The notes under the pieces were generated by a model that saw only the letters and a list, made by a program, of their open reading frames with translations, made no database searches and was not told where the DNA came from. Shown here one piece after another: positions 26,289 to 35,113 of a stretch of 64,000 nucleotides of DNA; position 1 is the stretch's first letter; each line of letters begins with the position of its first letter. Source of the DNA: Nitratireductor mangrovi (lineage in GTDB: Bacteria; Pseudomonadota; Alphaproteobacteria; Rhizobiales; Rhizobiaceae); contig NZ_CP042301.2 in the NCBI RefSeq assembly GCF_007922615.2, forward strand, positions 3,332,001-3,396,000, given 5' to 3'. Made by a program: the position numbers and the translations under genes.

Positions 26289-26477
26289 TCAGTTGATGGT
26301 CATGACGACGGCGTCGTCGTCCTTCTTTGCCTCAAGCGACATCTCGTCAAGCTTCAGGTGCCACGCGGCCGGCATGGCGCCGCTTTCCAGGAAGCGGTCG
26401 ATCTCGGCCGGCTTCTCGCACGCCGCCTTGGCGGCGAGGAACGCGCTATAGGGGATCTTGCGGAACTGCGTATGCAT
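26289..26477 (-). CDS. Small uncharacterised protein, 62 residues
   Basis: The start is supported by a full GGAGG 7 bp upstream of ATG 26477. The product begins MHTQFRKIPYSAFLAAKAAC and has a middle 'EIDRFLESGAMPAAWHLKLDEMSLEAK' and an end 'DDDAVVMTIN'. It has no membrane segment or signal. I do not recognise a family. It is isolated from the ArsR pair and divergent from ugpB. Confidence 0.6.
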   Translation of the reverse strand: MHTQFRKIPYSAFLAAKAACEKPAEIDRFLESGAMPAAWHLKLDEMSLEAKKDDDAVVMTIN

Positions 26478-26673
26478 TTCGAATCCTCCAGCGTCTCCAT
26501 TGAAGAACGAGATATTGGCCGGAATCTGACAAAGACAAATTTTTTGTGAACATCCGACGCAGCAGACGGTTTTTCGTTAACGCCCGCCCCGCCGGACGCC
26601 ACCCCGACCCCTGTCGCAGCGTAGCCGGCGGCCATTGTGGATCAGTGGCGCATTTCACACGGCTGCAACAAAA

Positions 26674-26691
26674 CCGTTGTCGGACTGTCAT
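26674..26691 (+). promoter_or_regulatory. Possible Pho box upstream of ugpB
   Basis: A perfect CTGTCAT half-site (26685-26691), with a degenerate CCGTTGT 11 bp before it. It lies 66 bp upstream of ugpB. E. coli and some rhizobial ugp operons are PhoB-controlled, which makes this credible, but only one half-site is good. Confidence 0.35.
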
Positions 26692-26757
26692 CTCCCGTCG
26701 CTACGGCGAGAGGCGAAAGTGAACGGAACTTTCGCCAACCAAATTCGGGAGAGCATC

Positions 26758-28065
26758 ATGAAGCCCTTTGGTATCGCCGCGGGTCTCGCGGCCGGACTGT
26801 CGCTTCTCGCCAGCCCCGCCCTCGCCGTCACCGAGATTTCCTGGTGGCACGCCATGGGTGGCGCGCTCGGCGAAACGGTCAACGAGATCGCCGCCAATTT
26901 CAACGAGGCCCAGGACGAGGTCAGGCTGACCCCGGTCTACAAGGGCACCTACGAGGAAACGCTGACGGCCGGCATCGCCGCCTTCCGCGCCGGCGAACAG
27001 CCGAACATCCTCCAGGTCTTCGACGCGGGCGCGGCGACCGTCATCGGCGCCAGGGGCGCGGTGATGCCGGTGCAGGACATCCTCGAAGGCGCCGGCGCGG
27101 CGTTCGACATCGAGGACTACATCTCCGGCGTGCGTTATTTCTACGCCGACAGCGCCGGCAAGATGATCGGCATGCCGTTCAACTCCTCGGCGCCGATCAT
27201 GTATTTCAATACCGAGGCGCTGGAAAAGGCCGGCGTCGAGGCCCCGAAGACCTGGGAAGAGTTCGAGGCCATCGCGCCGAAGCTCAAGGACGCCGGCTAC
27301 ATCCCGCTGGTCCAGTCGCATCTGCCGTGGGAGTTCACCGAGAACTTCTTCTCGCGCCACAACCTGCCGTTTGCGACCAACAACAACGGTTATGACGGCG
27401 CCGAGGGCACCAGGCTGCTGGTCAACAGCGACGAGCTGAAGATGATGTTCTCCAAGCTGGTCGAGTGGAAGGGCAGCGGCCATTTCGAATGGTACGGCAC
27501 CGGCTGGGGCGACAACCAGACCCCGTTCGAGCAGGGCAACGTCGCGCTGTGGATCGGCTCGTCGGGCTCCTTCGGCGGCCTGAAGAAGTCGGCCACCATG
27601 CCGTTCGGCGCCGTGCCGCTGCCCTACTGGCAGTCGGTCGCGGGCGACGAGGGCTACCAGTCCTTCATCGGCGGGGCGGCCCTGTTCGCCATGTCCGGCA
27701 AGTCGGACGAGGAGAACAAGGCCACGGCGAAGTTCTTCGAATACCTGACCTCGCCGGAAGTCCAGCTGATGTGGCACAAGCAGACCGGCTACGTGCCTAT
27801 CACCAACGCCGCCTACGAGCTTGCCAGGGAACAGGGCTACTATAGCGAGACCCCGCAGGCCGAGGTCGGCATCCAGCAGCTCAACCTGAAGGCCGGCGAG
27901 TGGACCAAGGGTTACCGGATGGGCTTCTACGTCCAGATCCGCGACGTCATGAACCGCGAATACGGCAAGCTGTTCACCGGCGAGACCACCGTCGACGAGG
28001 CCTTCAAGACGATCGAGGCCGACGGCAACCAGCTGCTCGAGCGCTTCGCCAAGACCGGCAGCTAA
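26758..28065 (+). CDS. ugpB: sn-glycerol-3-phosphate ABC transporter, substrate-binding protein
   Basis: 435 residues. Signal peptide 'KPFGIAAGLAAGLSLLASPALA' (cleavage after about residue 23), then 'TEISWWHAMGGALGETVNEIAANFN', the UgpB opening, and 'VYKGTYEETLTAGIAAFRAGEQPNI', close to the E. coli phosphate-binding region. It delivers glycerol-3-phosphate or glycerophosphodiesters to UgpAE. An intercistronic hairpin follows. Assignment to glycerol-3-phosphate rests on resemblance to UgpB; related sugars cannot be fully excluded. Confidence 0.9.
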   Translation: MKPFGIAAGLAAGLSLLASPALAVTEISWWHAMGGALGETVNEIAANFNEAQDEVRLTPVYKGTYEETLTAGIAAFRAGEQPNILQVFDAGAATVIGARGAVMPVQDILEGAGAAFDIEDYISGVRYFYADSAGKMIGMPFNSSAPIMYFNTEALEKAGVEAPKTWEEFEAIAPKLKDAGYIPLVQSHLPWEFTENFFSRHNLPFATNNNGYDGAEGTRLLVNSDELKMMFSKLVEWKGSGHFEWYGTGWGDNQTPFEQGNVALWIGSSGSFGGLKKSATMPFGAVPLPYWQSVAGDEGYQSFIGGAALFAMSGKSDEENKATAKFFEYLTSPEVQLMWHKQTGYVPITNAAYELAREQGYYSETPQAEVGIQQLNLKAGEWTKGYRMGFYVQIRDVMNREYGKLFTGETTVDEAFKTIEADGNQLLERFAKTGS

Positions 28066-28084
28066 CAACAGGCATCACGCCCGC

Positions 28085-28116
28085 GGGGCGCGTCCTTTCC
28101 GAGGACGCGCCCTTTT
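28085..28116 (+). terminator. Intercistronic hairpin with T tract between ugpB and ugpA
   Basis: Perfect 10-bp stem GGGCGCGTCC/GGACGCGCCC, 7-nt loop, followed by TTTT. Its place after the binding-protein gene suggests partial termination or mRNA protection, giving more UgpB than permease. Confidence 0.7.
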
Positions 28117-28145
28117 CGCATCATCGGCAGGGGACAGAGAAGCGG

Positions 28146-29027
28146 ATGAACAAGGTCAGGTTCGGCCATTCGGCCATCCCGTACATCTTCCTGCTGCCGC
28201 AGATCGCGATCGTCGCCGTCTTCTTCTACCTGCCCGCAGGCGAGGCGGTGCGCTCCTCCTTCTATCTCGAGGACCCGTTCGGCTTCAGCTCGTCCTTTGT
28301 CGGCCTCGACAATTACCGCGACGTGCTGTCGAACAGCGAATACCGGCGCGTGGCGACCTTCACCGTCTGGTTCACCGCGCTTGTCGCCTTCTTCGCGCTC
28401 GCCATCGCGCTGCTGCTGGCGGTCAAGGCCGACGCGGTGATCCGCGGCGCCAAGACCTATCGCACGCTTTTGATGTGGATCTACGCCATCGCGCCGCCGG
28501 TCGCCGGCCTGCTAGGCATCCTTCTGTTCGACCAGCATGTCGGCCCGCTGGTGGCCCTGTTCGGCTTCTTCGGCTGGGACATGCGGGTCGGCGTCAACTA
28601 TTACGACACCGCCACCGCGATGATCGTCACGGCGGTCTGGTACCAGATCGCGGTCAATTTCATCTTTTTCCTGTCCGGCCTGCAGTCGATCCCGCGCTCG
28701 GTGCGCGAGGCAGCCATGATCGACTGCCAGTCGGGCATGCGGCGCTTCTTCACGGTGACACTGCCGCTCCTGACGCCGACGGCGTTCTTCCTGCTGGTGA
28801 TCAACATCACCTACGCACTGTTCGACACTTTCGGCCTGATCGACCTGATGACAAAGAACGAGCCTGGCAACAACCCGGTGACGCTGGTCTACAAGGTCTT
28901 CCTCGACGGCTTTCGCGGCAACGATCTCGGCGGTTCCTCGGCACAGTCGGTCATCCTGATGATCGTCGTCTTCGTCCTGACCGTGGTGCAGTTCCGCTTC
29001 ATCGAACGCCGCGTGCATTATTCGTGA
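28146..29027 (+). CDS. ugpA: sn-glycerol-3-phosphate ABC transporter permease
   Basis: 293 residues with six membrane helices. The EAA cytoplasmic loop 'REAAMIDCQSGMRRFFTVTLPLL' marks an inner-membrane binding-protein-dependent permease (MalF/UgpA type). 'AIAPPVAGLLGILLFDQHVGPL' matches UgpA homologues. It partners with UgpE. It starts after a GGGGACAGAG-type site and ends 7 bp before ugpE. Confidence 0.92.
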   Translation: MNKVRFGHSAIPYIFLLPQIAIVAVFFYLPAGEAVRSSFYLEDPFGFSSSFVGLDNYRDVLSNSEYRRVATFTVWFTALVAFFALAIALLLAVKADAVIRGAKTYRTLLMWIYAIAPPVAGLLGILLFDQHVGPLVALFGFFGWDMRVGVNYYDTATAMIVTAVWYQIAVNFIFFLSGLQSIPRSVREAAMIDCQSGMRRFFTVTLPLLTPTAFFLLVINITYALFDTFGLIDLMTKNEPGNNPVTLVYKVFLDGFRGNDLGGSSAQSVILMIVVFVLTVVQFRFIERRVHYS

Positions 29028-29034
29028 GGGGCGC

Positions 29035-29934
29035 ATGACAGACACCGCCACAACCGTCCATGCGCTCGCTCCGGCGACGCGGCGCGCCGCCTTCAGGTGG
29101 AGCGTCGTCCTCGACCACGCCATCCTGATCGCCGGCTCGCTGTTCATGCTGTTGCCGGTGGCGCTGGCCTTCATGACCTCCACCCACGAGGCGGTGACCA
29201 TCCACACCGGCGGAGTCCAGTTCATGCCCGGCGACCGCCTGGCGGAGAACTATTCCACGGTGATGTTCAAGGGCCTCGGCTTTACCGGTGCCGTCAACGG
29301 CACCACCATGATGATCAACTCGATGATCCTCGGCTTCGGCTTCGCCATCGGCAAGATCGTCGTGGCGATGATGGCCGCCTATGCGATCGTCTATTTCCGC
29401 TTTCCGCTGGCCGAACTCGCCTTCTGGGCGATCTTCGTCACCCTGCTGCTGCCTCTCGAGGTGCGCATCCTGCCCTCCTACGAGATCGTGCAGTCGATGG
29501 GGCTGACCAACACCTATACCGGGCTGATCGTGCCGCTGATCGCCTCGGCGACGGCGACCTTCTTCTTCCGCCAGTTCTTCAAGTCGGTGCCCGACGAACT
29601 GATCGAGGCGGCCAGGATCGACGGCGCCGGCCCGTGGAAATTCTTCGTCGACATCCTGGTGCCGCTCAGCCGCACCATGATCGCCGCGATCTTCATCATC
29701 ATGTTCGTCTATGGCTGGAACCAGTATCTCTGGCCGACGCTGATCACCACCGACGAGGACTATTTCACCCTGGTGCGCGGCATCAAGCAGATCATCCAGG
29801 TCTGGGTCGGCTCGCAGATACCCGAATACGGGCAGGCCATGGCGCTGGCGATCCTCGCCATGCTGCCTCCGGTGATCGTGGTCGTGGTGTTCCAGAGCTG
29901 GTTCATCAAGGGCCTGACCGAAAGCGACAAGTAG
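29035..29934 (+). CDS. ugpE: sn-glycerol-3-phosphate ABC transporter permease
   Basis: 299 residues, six helices. The EAA motif appears as '[26 protein letters not shown]', and '[23 protein letters not shown]' is characteristic of UgpE. It forms the heterodimeric channel with UgpA. The long Ala/Thr-rich cytosolic N-terminus (about 20 residues) before helix one is normal for the group. Confidence 0.93.
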   Translation: MTDTATTVHALAPATRRAAFRWSVVLDHAILIAGSLFMLLPVALAFMTSTHEAVTIHTGGVQFMPGDRLAENYSTVMFKGLGFTGAVNGTTMMINSMILGFGFAIGKIVVAMMAAYAIVYFRFPLAELAFWAIFVTLLLPLEVRILPSYEIVQSMGLTNTYTGLIVPLIASATATFFFRQFFKSVPDELIEAARIDGAGPWKFFVDILVPLSRTMIAAIFIIMFVYGWNQYLWPTLITTDEDYFTLVRGIKQIIQVWVGSQIPEYGQAMALAILAMLPPVIVVVVFQSWFIKGLTESDK

Positions 29935-29945
29935 GAGCATCCGCG

Positions 29946-31049
29946 ATGGCCCGTCTCCATATCGACAAGGTCTCGAAGATCTATTCAGGCACCCAGCGTG
30001 CCGTCGACAATGTCTCGATCGACATTCCCGACGGCCGCTTCATCGTGCTGGTCGGCCCGTCCGGCTGCGGCAAGTCGACATTGCTGCGCATGATCGCCGG
30101 GCTGGAAACCATCACCGAGGGCGCGATCAGCATCGGCGACCGCGTGGTCAACGACCTCGACCCGGCCGAGCGCGACATCGCCATGGTGTTCCAGAACTAC
30201 GCGCTCTACCCGCACATGAAGGTTTACGACAACATGGCCTATGGCCTGCGCAACCGCCGCGTGGCCAAGGACGAGATCGACCGCCGCGTCCGCGAGGCGG
30301 CAAGGACGCTCGAACTCGCCGAACTGCTGGAGCGGCGGCCGCGCGAACTCTCCGGCGGACAGCGCCAGCGCGTCGCCATGGGCCGCGCCATCGTGCGCAA
30401 CCCGGAGGCGTTTCTGTTCGACGAGCCGCTTTCCAACCTCGACGCCAAGCTGCGCGGTCACATGCGCGTCGAGATCAAGCATCTGCAGCGCACCCTCGGC
30501 ATCACCTCGGTCTATGTCACCCACGACCAGCTGGAGGCGATGACGCTGGCCGACACGCTGGTGGTGATGAACGCGGGCAAGGTCGAGCAGGTCGGCGCGC
30601 CGCTCGACGTCTACGAGCGCCCTGCCAGCCTGTTCGTGGCCGGCTTCATCGGTGCGCCGCCCATGAACCTCCTGCCGCTCTCCGCCCTCGGCGACGATGG
30701 CCAGCTCGGCCTGCGCGACGCGGCGGTGGCAACGATCGGCTTCCGCCCCGAGGATGTCGCGGTCGGCGAAAACGGCGTTGCGGACGGTCTGCGCCTGACA
30801 CTGGTCATCGAGGCGGTCGAGCCGGTCGGGGCCGAGAGCTATCTGCACGGCAAGGTCAATGGCGAAGGCGTGGTGGCGCGCGTTGCCGGCCGCTCGCCGA
30901 GCAGCGAGGGAGACGCGGTGTCGATCGCCGTGCCCGCGAGCCGCCTGCACGCCTTCAGCACCGCCGGGCGACGGCTGGACGACTGGCGCGGAGAACCGGC
31001 CCCGGCAAATGGCGGCAACGGCAAGGCGGCGCGGCAGCCGGCGCTCTGA
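29946..31049 (+). CDS. ugpC: sn-glycerol-3-phosphate ABC transporter ATP-binding protein
   Basis: 367 residues. Walker A 'GPSGCGKST' (37-45), Q-loop '[12 protein letters not shown]', signature '[15 protein letters not shown]', Walker B '[15 protein letters not shown]' and H-loop '[14 protein letters not shown]' are complete. The C-terminal TOBE region (about 240-350) is that of MalK/UgpC proteins. Hydrolysis powers uptake through UgpAE. 11 bp separate it from ugpE. No ugpQ phosphodiesterase follows; the next gene is an acyl-CoA synthetase. Confidence 0.93.
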   Translation: MARLHIDKVSKIYSGTQRAVDNVSIDIPDGRFIVLVGPSGCGKSTLLRMIAGLETITEGAISIGDRVVNDLDPAERDIAMVFQNYALYPHMKVYDNMAYGLRNRRVAKDEIDRRVREAARTLELAELLERRPRELSGGQRQRVAMGRAIVRNPEAFLFDEPLSNLDAKLRGHMRVEIKHLQRTLGITSVYVTHDQLEAMTLADTLVVMNAGKVEQVGAPLDVYERPASLFVAGFIGAPPMNLLPLSALGDDGQLGLRDAAVATIGFRPEDVAVGENGVADGLRLTLVIEAVEPVGAESYLHGKVNGEGVVARVAGRSPSSEGDAVSIAVPASRLHAFSTAGRRLDDWRGEPAPANGGNGKAARQPAL

Positions 31050-31145
31050 GCCAGGCGCCCGCGAAGGGGTGACAGGACGACCGCGAGACGGCAAAGATGC
31101 AGCGCGCCGCGAGCGCAGCCACGTCATCTGCCGTCCGGGACCTGC

Positions 31146-32660
31146 ATGCCCAATCCGCTCTACGACGCCTTTTTTCGCCCGCACGAGGAAAACGACCGGC
31201 CGTTCCTGCATCTGAAGGATGGCACCGGGCTCAGTTACCGGGCCTTCCTTGCGATGACCGCGCGCTATGCGCATGCACTGCGGGAAAACGGGGTAGCGGT
31301 CGGCGACCGGGTGGCGCTGCAGGTGAAGAAATCACCGGAGGCGCTTGCCGTCTACGCGGCGTGCGTGGCCGCGGGCGCGGTCTTCCTGCCACTCAACAGC
31401 GCCTATACGCCGGCCGAGATCGACTATTTCGTCAGCGACGCCGAAGCGCGGATTCTGATCTGCGACGGCGCGGCCGAGGCCGCGCTGGCTCCGGTCGCGA
31501 GCGGCGCGGGCGCGACGCTGCTGACGCTCAATGCCGACGGCTCGGGCAGCTTTGCGGCGGCCGCGGCGGGGATGGCAGAGCGTTTCGACGTGGCCGAACG
31601 GAAGGCCGGTGACCTCGCCGCCTTCCTCTACACCTCCGGCACGACCGGGCGTTCCAAGGGCGCCATGCTGACCCAAAAAAACCTTCTGTCCAACGCGCTG
31701 GCGCTGGTCGACTACTGGCGCTTTTCGGCCGACGACGTGCTCCTGCATGCGCTGCCGATCTTTCACACGCACGGGCTGTTCGTGGCCACCAACGTCATGC
31801 TTCTTGCCGGCGGCGCGATGATCTTCCTTCCGGCGCCGGACATCGACGATCTGATCGCCTCCCTGCCGCGGGCGACGGCCATGATGGGCGTGCCGACCTT
31901 CTACACAAGGTTGCTCGCCGATCCGCGCCTCACCCGCGAAAGCGCGGCACATATGCGTCTTTTCATCTCCGGCAGCGCGCCGCTGCTGGCGGAGACCCAT
32001 GTCGAGTTCGAAAAGCGCACCGGCCAGCGCATCCTCGAGCGCTACGGCATGACCGAGACCAACATGAACACCTCGAACCCCTATGACGGCGAGCGCCGCG
32101 CCGGCACCGTCGGTTTTCCGCTGCCCGGCGTGGAACTGAGAATCTGCGAGCCGGAGAGCGGCGCCGAGGTGGCGGCGGGCGAGATCGGCGTCATCGAGGT
32201 GCGCGGTCCCAACGTCTTTGCCGGCTACTGGAAGATGCCGGAAAAGACGAAGGAGGAATTCCGCGACGACGGCTTCTTCATCACCGGCGACCTCGGCACG
32301 ATCGACTCCGACGGCTACGTCACCATCGTCGGACGCTCCAAGGACCTGATCATTTCCGGCGGCTACAACATCTATCCCAAGGAGGTCGAGCTGGTGCTCG
32401 ACGAGCAGCCGGGCGTGGCCGAATCGGCGGTGATCGGCGTGCCGCATCCCGACCTCGGCGAAGGCGTGGTCGGCGTGGTGACGGCAAAGGCCGGGGCCGA
32501 ACTCGATGTGGAGGCACTGCTTGCCGGCCTGCGCGACCGACTGGCGCGCTTCAAGCAGCCGCGCAGGATCGTCGTGGTCGACGAACTGCCGCGCAACACG
32601 ATGGGCAAGGTGCAGAAAAACCTGCTGCGCGAGCGCTTTGCCCTGATATTCAGGGCCTGA
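31146..32660 (+). CDS. matB: Malonyl-CoA synthetase (MatB-like AMP-binding enzyme)
   Basis: 504 residues of the ANL superfamily. The P-loop 'YTSGTTGRSKGAM' is at 162-174, with 'ERYGMTETNMNTSNPYDG', 'DGFFITGDLG' and the C-terminal lysine in 'RNTMGKVQKNLLRERF'. 'FHTHGLFVATNVML' and the arginine after 'DGER' resemble MatB, the rhizobial malonate-CoA ligase. It converts malonate, ATP and CoA to malonyl-CoA. 96 bp separate it from ugpC on the same strand; no malonyl-CoA decarboxylase matA is next to it. Substrate assignment is good but not proven. Confidence 0.82.
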   Translation: MPNPLYDAFFRPHEENDRPFLHLKDGTGLSYRAFLAMTARYAHALRENGVAVGDRVALQVKKSPEALAVYAACVAAGAVFLPLNSAYTPAEIDYFVSDAEARILICDGAAEAALAPVASGAGATLLTLNADGSGSFAAAAAGMAERFDVAERKAGDLAAFLYTSGTTGRSKGAMLTQKNLLSNALALVDYWRFSADDVLLHALPIFHTHGLFVATNVMLLAGGAMIFLPAPDIDDLIASLPRATAMMGVPTFYTRLLADPRLTRESAAHMRLFISGSAPLLAETHVEFEKRTGQRILERYGMTETNMNTSNPYDGERRAGTVGFPLPGVELRICEPESGAEVAAGEIGVIEVRGPNVFAGYWKMPEKTKEEFRDDGFFITGDLGTIDSDGYVTIVGRSKDLIISGGYNIYPKEVELVLDEQPGVAESAVIGVPHPDLGEGVVGVVTAKAGAELDVEALLAGLRDRLARFKQPRRIVVVDELPRNTMGKVQKNLLRERFALIFRA

Positions 32661-32668
32661 GGCGCCTG

Positions 32669-32977
32669 TCAGCTCTTCGAGGCGAGAAGGTCATCCCACG
32701 CTGGCGCATGGCGCTTGAACTCGTCGGCGACAAACCAGCAGCTCGGCACGATCGTCCGGCCCTTGGCCCGCGCGTCGGCGACAAGCCGCTCCACCAGCGC
32801 CTCGGCGATGCCCTCCTCGCGATAGGGGACGGGAACGAAAGTGTGGTTGGCGTCGATGACGCCGTCTCCAAGGCTGCGCCAGGTCAGGCGCGATTCTTCG
32901 CCATTCGGCATGGCGACGAAATAGCGCCCTCCGTCGGTCGTCTCCTCGGTCTGGATGTCGGGCGTGTTGTCGTTCAT
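32669..32977 (-). CDS. GNAT-like N-acetyltransferase (PF14542 type), copy 1
   Basis: 102 residues. 'FVPVPYREEGIAEALVERLVADARAKGRTIVPSCWFVADEFKRHAPAWDDLLASK' has the arrangement of the small YjdJ/GNAT-CG acetyltransferases (acetyl-CoA loop then W/P-rich end). It is a paralogue of the next gene (same length, about 40% identity by eye). Its ATG overlaps the stop of that gene by 4 bp. It is the last gene of the mhqO-esterase-GNAT-GNAT run. Confidence 0.85.
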   Translation of the reverse strand: MNDNTPDIQTEETTDGGRYFVAMPNGEESRLTWRSLGDGVIDANHTFVPVPYREEGIAEALVERLVADARAKGRTIVPSCWFVADEFKRHAPAWDDLLASKS

Positions 32978-33282
32978 GATTTCGGCTTCCTGAGCACGTC
33001 GGCCCATTCCGGATGGCGGCGGAACTGCGCCGCCGCGAAGGGGCAGAGCGGGATAATCGTCTTTCCGGCAGCGCGCGCATCCGCGACGGCGCGTTCGACC
33101 AGCCGCACGCCCGCGCCCTGACCGCGGAAGGCCTCGGGCACCTCGGTGTGATCGATGATGAGCTGGCGCTCTCCGACCTTCGAAAACGTCATCTCGGCTT
33201 CGGCGCCGTCCGGCGCGCGCAGCACGTAGCGGCCCTTCGACCCGGTTTCCTCCAGCGCGATTTCCGGTTGCTCGCCCGTCAT
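32974..33282 (-). CDS. GNAT-like N-acetyltransferase (PF14542 type), copy 2
   Basis: 102 residues. 'EVPEAFRGQGAGVRLVERAVADARAAGKTIIPLCPFAAAQFRRHPEWADVLR' is the complete YjdJ-like motif: RGQG pyrophosphate loop, then the conserved 'CPF...HPEW' ending. Copy 1 has diverged (REEG in place of RGQG, and HAPAW for HPEW). Both start and stop overlap neighbours by 4 bp. The substrate is unknown. Confidence 0.9.
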   Translation of the reverse strand: MTGEQPEIALEETGSKGRYVLRAPDGAEAEMTFSKVGERQLIIDHTEVPEAFRGQGAGVRLVERAVADARAAGKTIIPLCPFAAAQFRRHPEWADVLRKPKS

Positions 33283-33911
33283 GACGATGTCTCCTGGCTC
33301 GTCGCCGCACCGGCAAGAAAGCTATGTGCCGCCTCGATCTCGGAAGGCCGCACCTCGTGGCCGCCCTCGTGCCAGACGAGGGTGACATCGGCGCCTGCGG
33401 CCCGCAACCAGGATTCGAGGCGGGTTGTGAGGTCCGGCGGGCAGATCGGGTCGTGCCGGCCGGCAGTGATGAGCACGCGGCGACCGGAAAGGTCGCCAGC
33501 AATGCGCGGCTCGAACGGGATCAGCGGATGCATGAGCACCGCGGCGTCGAAAAGCGCCGGCTCGGCGAAGATCGTCGTCGCCAGGATGTTGGCTCCGTTC
33601 GAATAGCCGAGGCCGAGTACTGCCGACGGCTTGGCCTCCTCGACATGAGAACGCACGAAGCCAGCCATCTTCGCAGTCGCGCGGGCGAGGTCTTCCATGT
33701 CGTAGACACCCTCGCCAGTGCGCCGGAAGAAGCGGGCGGCGCCCATTTCCGAGATGTCGCCGCGCGGCGACACCACGCTGGCGTCCGGCGCGATCCGCGG
33801 CGCCAGATCGAAGAACTGGTGCTCGTCGCCGCCGGTGCCGTGGAAGGTGAAAAGCAGCGGCCCGCCGGGCGTGCCGGCAGCGCTCTTGTGATGATAGCTG
33901 TCGGTGGACAT
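33279..33911 (-). CDS. Alpha/beta hydrolase (carboxylesterase, MhqD-like)
   Basis: 210 residues. 'LLFTFHGTGGDEHQFF' oxyanion region, nucleophile elbow 'GLGYSNGANIL' (GYSNG), acid 'HDPICPP' and catalytic histidine 'WHEGGHEV' identify a phospholipase/carboxylesterase-type hydrolase. B. subtilis MhqD is the closest described relative by size and pattern and sits in quinone-responsive loci. It is 12 bp after mhqO and overlaps the GNAT copy 2 start by 4 bp. Confidence 0.9.
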   Translation of the reverse strand: MSTDSYHHKSAAGTPGGPLLFTFHGTGGDEHQFFDLAPRIAPDASVVSPRGDISEMGAARFFRRTGEGVYDMEDLARATAKMAGFVRSHVEEAKPSAVLGLGYSNGANILATTIFAEPALFDAAVLMHPLIPFEPRIAGDLSGRRVLITAGRHDPICPPDLTTRLESWLRAAGADVTLVWHEGGHEVRPSEIEAAHSFLAGAATSQETSS

Positions 33912-33923
33912 GTTCCTACCTCC

Positions 33924-34880
33924 TCAGGCCGTGCCGGCGCTCACAGTTTCATCCTCGAGCGGCGCCAGATGCGTTTCAAGGAACGGACGCAGATGCTCGT
34001 GCTGCCTCGGCAGCTTGAGCGCCTCGCCGAGATGCGCGGTATCCTCGTCGCGGTCAAAGCCGGGCTCGTTGGTCGAAACCTCGAACAACACGCCGCCCGG
34101 CGTGCGGAAATAGATCGCCCAGAAATAGTCGCGGTCGATCACCGGCGTGACCTGGTAGCCGGTGTCCATCAGCGCCTTGCGCACCTCGAGCTGGCGCTCG
34201 CGGTTTGCGACCGCGAAGGCGACATGATGCACCGAACCGGCACCGAGCGACGCGCGGCCCGCGCCAGGCAGCGTTTCGATGTCGACGAAATCGGCGCCGT
34301 TGCCGTCGCCGATCGCGAAGCGCTTGACGTTGCCGGAGGTCGCAGCGGGCTCGTAGCCCATGAAGGTCAGAAGCTCCTCCGTCGCGCCGCCATCGGCGAG
34401 CCTGAGCGACACCGAATGAAAGCCGCGCACGGCGTCGTCGGCCGGAATACCGGCGGCCGTCCAAGGCGCGCGGCCGTCATCCTTCGTCTCGACGAGGGCA
34501 AAGCTGTCGCCATCGGGACCGGAGAAGCCGAGCCGGTTTTCGCCGAACAGCGCCTCCTGATCAGCGGCATCGATGCCCTCTTTCGCGAAACGCTCGCGCC
34601 AGTAGCCGAGCGAGCCTTGCGGCACCGAAAACACCGTCGTGCCGACCTCGCCGGTCCCGGCGCGCCGGCCGCCGATATCGGGGAACGGGAAATAGGTCAT
34701 CACCGTGCCCGGCGTGCCATGCTCGTCAGCGTAATAGAGGTGGTAGACGTCGGGCGCGTCGAAATTCACCGTCTTCTTGACCCGGCGCAGGCCGAGCAAC
34801 TGCGTGAAGAAGCTATTGTTGCGGCGGGCATCGCTCGCCATGGAGGTAACGTGGTGCAAGCCCTTGATCTGGTCGAGCAT
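33924..34880 (-). CDS. Ring-cleaving dioxygenase (MhqO-like, VOC superfamily)
   Basis: 318 residues starting MLDQIKGLHHVTSMASDARR. Two vicinal-oxygen-chelate modules are visible: metal ligands His10 of 'GLHHVTS', the second His in 'GSVHHVAFAV' and Glu in 'GGVLFEVSTNEPGF'. MhqO and related proteins (YdfO, YkcA) are quinone/hydroquinone-induced and are thought to open hydroquinone rings. ATG 34880 is preferred to an upstream in-frame ATG at 34928. It is first in a four-gene run with a nearby palindrome at 34978. Confidence 0.9.
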   Translation of the reverse strand: MLDQIKGLHHVTSMASDARRNNSFFTQLLGLRRVKKTVNFDAPDVYHLYYADEHGTPGTVMTYFPFPDIGGRRAGTGEVGTTVFSVPQGSLGYWRERFAKEGIDAADQEALFGENRLGFSGPDGDSFALVETKDDGRAPWTAAGIPADDAVRGFHSVSLRLADGGATEELLTFMGYEPAATSGNVKRFAIGDGNGADFVDIETLPGAGRASLGAGSVHHVAFAVANRERQLEVRKALMDTGYQVTPVIDRDYFWAIYFRTPGGVLFEVSTNEPGFDRDEDTAHLGEALKLPRQHEHLRPFLETHLAPLEDETVSAGTA

Positions 34881-34977
34881 GGTCAAAATCCCGGTTGTTT
34901 GCGCCTTGGCGCCGTAACGTTGGCCCATATGTCGGTATCGGAACGCCAGTTGGAAGGTTTCGCCGGCCGGATTGTTT

Positions 34978-34994
34978 GTTCACTATTTGTGAAC
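34978..34994. promoter_or_regulatory. Candidate operator upstream of mhqO-like gene
   Basis: Perfect inverted repeat GTTCAC-TATTT-GTGAAC, 6-bp arms and 5-bp spacer, 98 bp upstream of the mhqO-like start and 120 bp before the divergent kinase gene. It could be bound by a MarR or HxlR-type redox regulator, none of which is encoded nearby. Confidence 0.5.
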
Positions 34995-35113
34995 GACAAG
35001 GGAGAGGCGTTCAAGCAAGGATTGCCCCTGCAGTGACGGTCGCTTCGTCGCAGGATCGAATCCCGGCCTCGGACGTTATTGACGGGCATCCCTTTTCCCG
35101 GAAGTGCTGAACC

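Noticed and set aside
24551..26300. tRNA-Arg as an integration site with the ArsR-SRPBCC pair as a small island
   Set aside because: No integrase, no repeat of the tRNA 3' end downstream and no clear change in base composition were seen.
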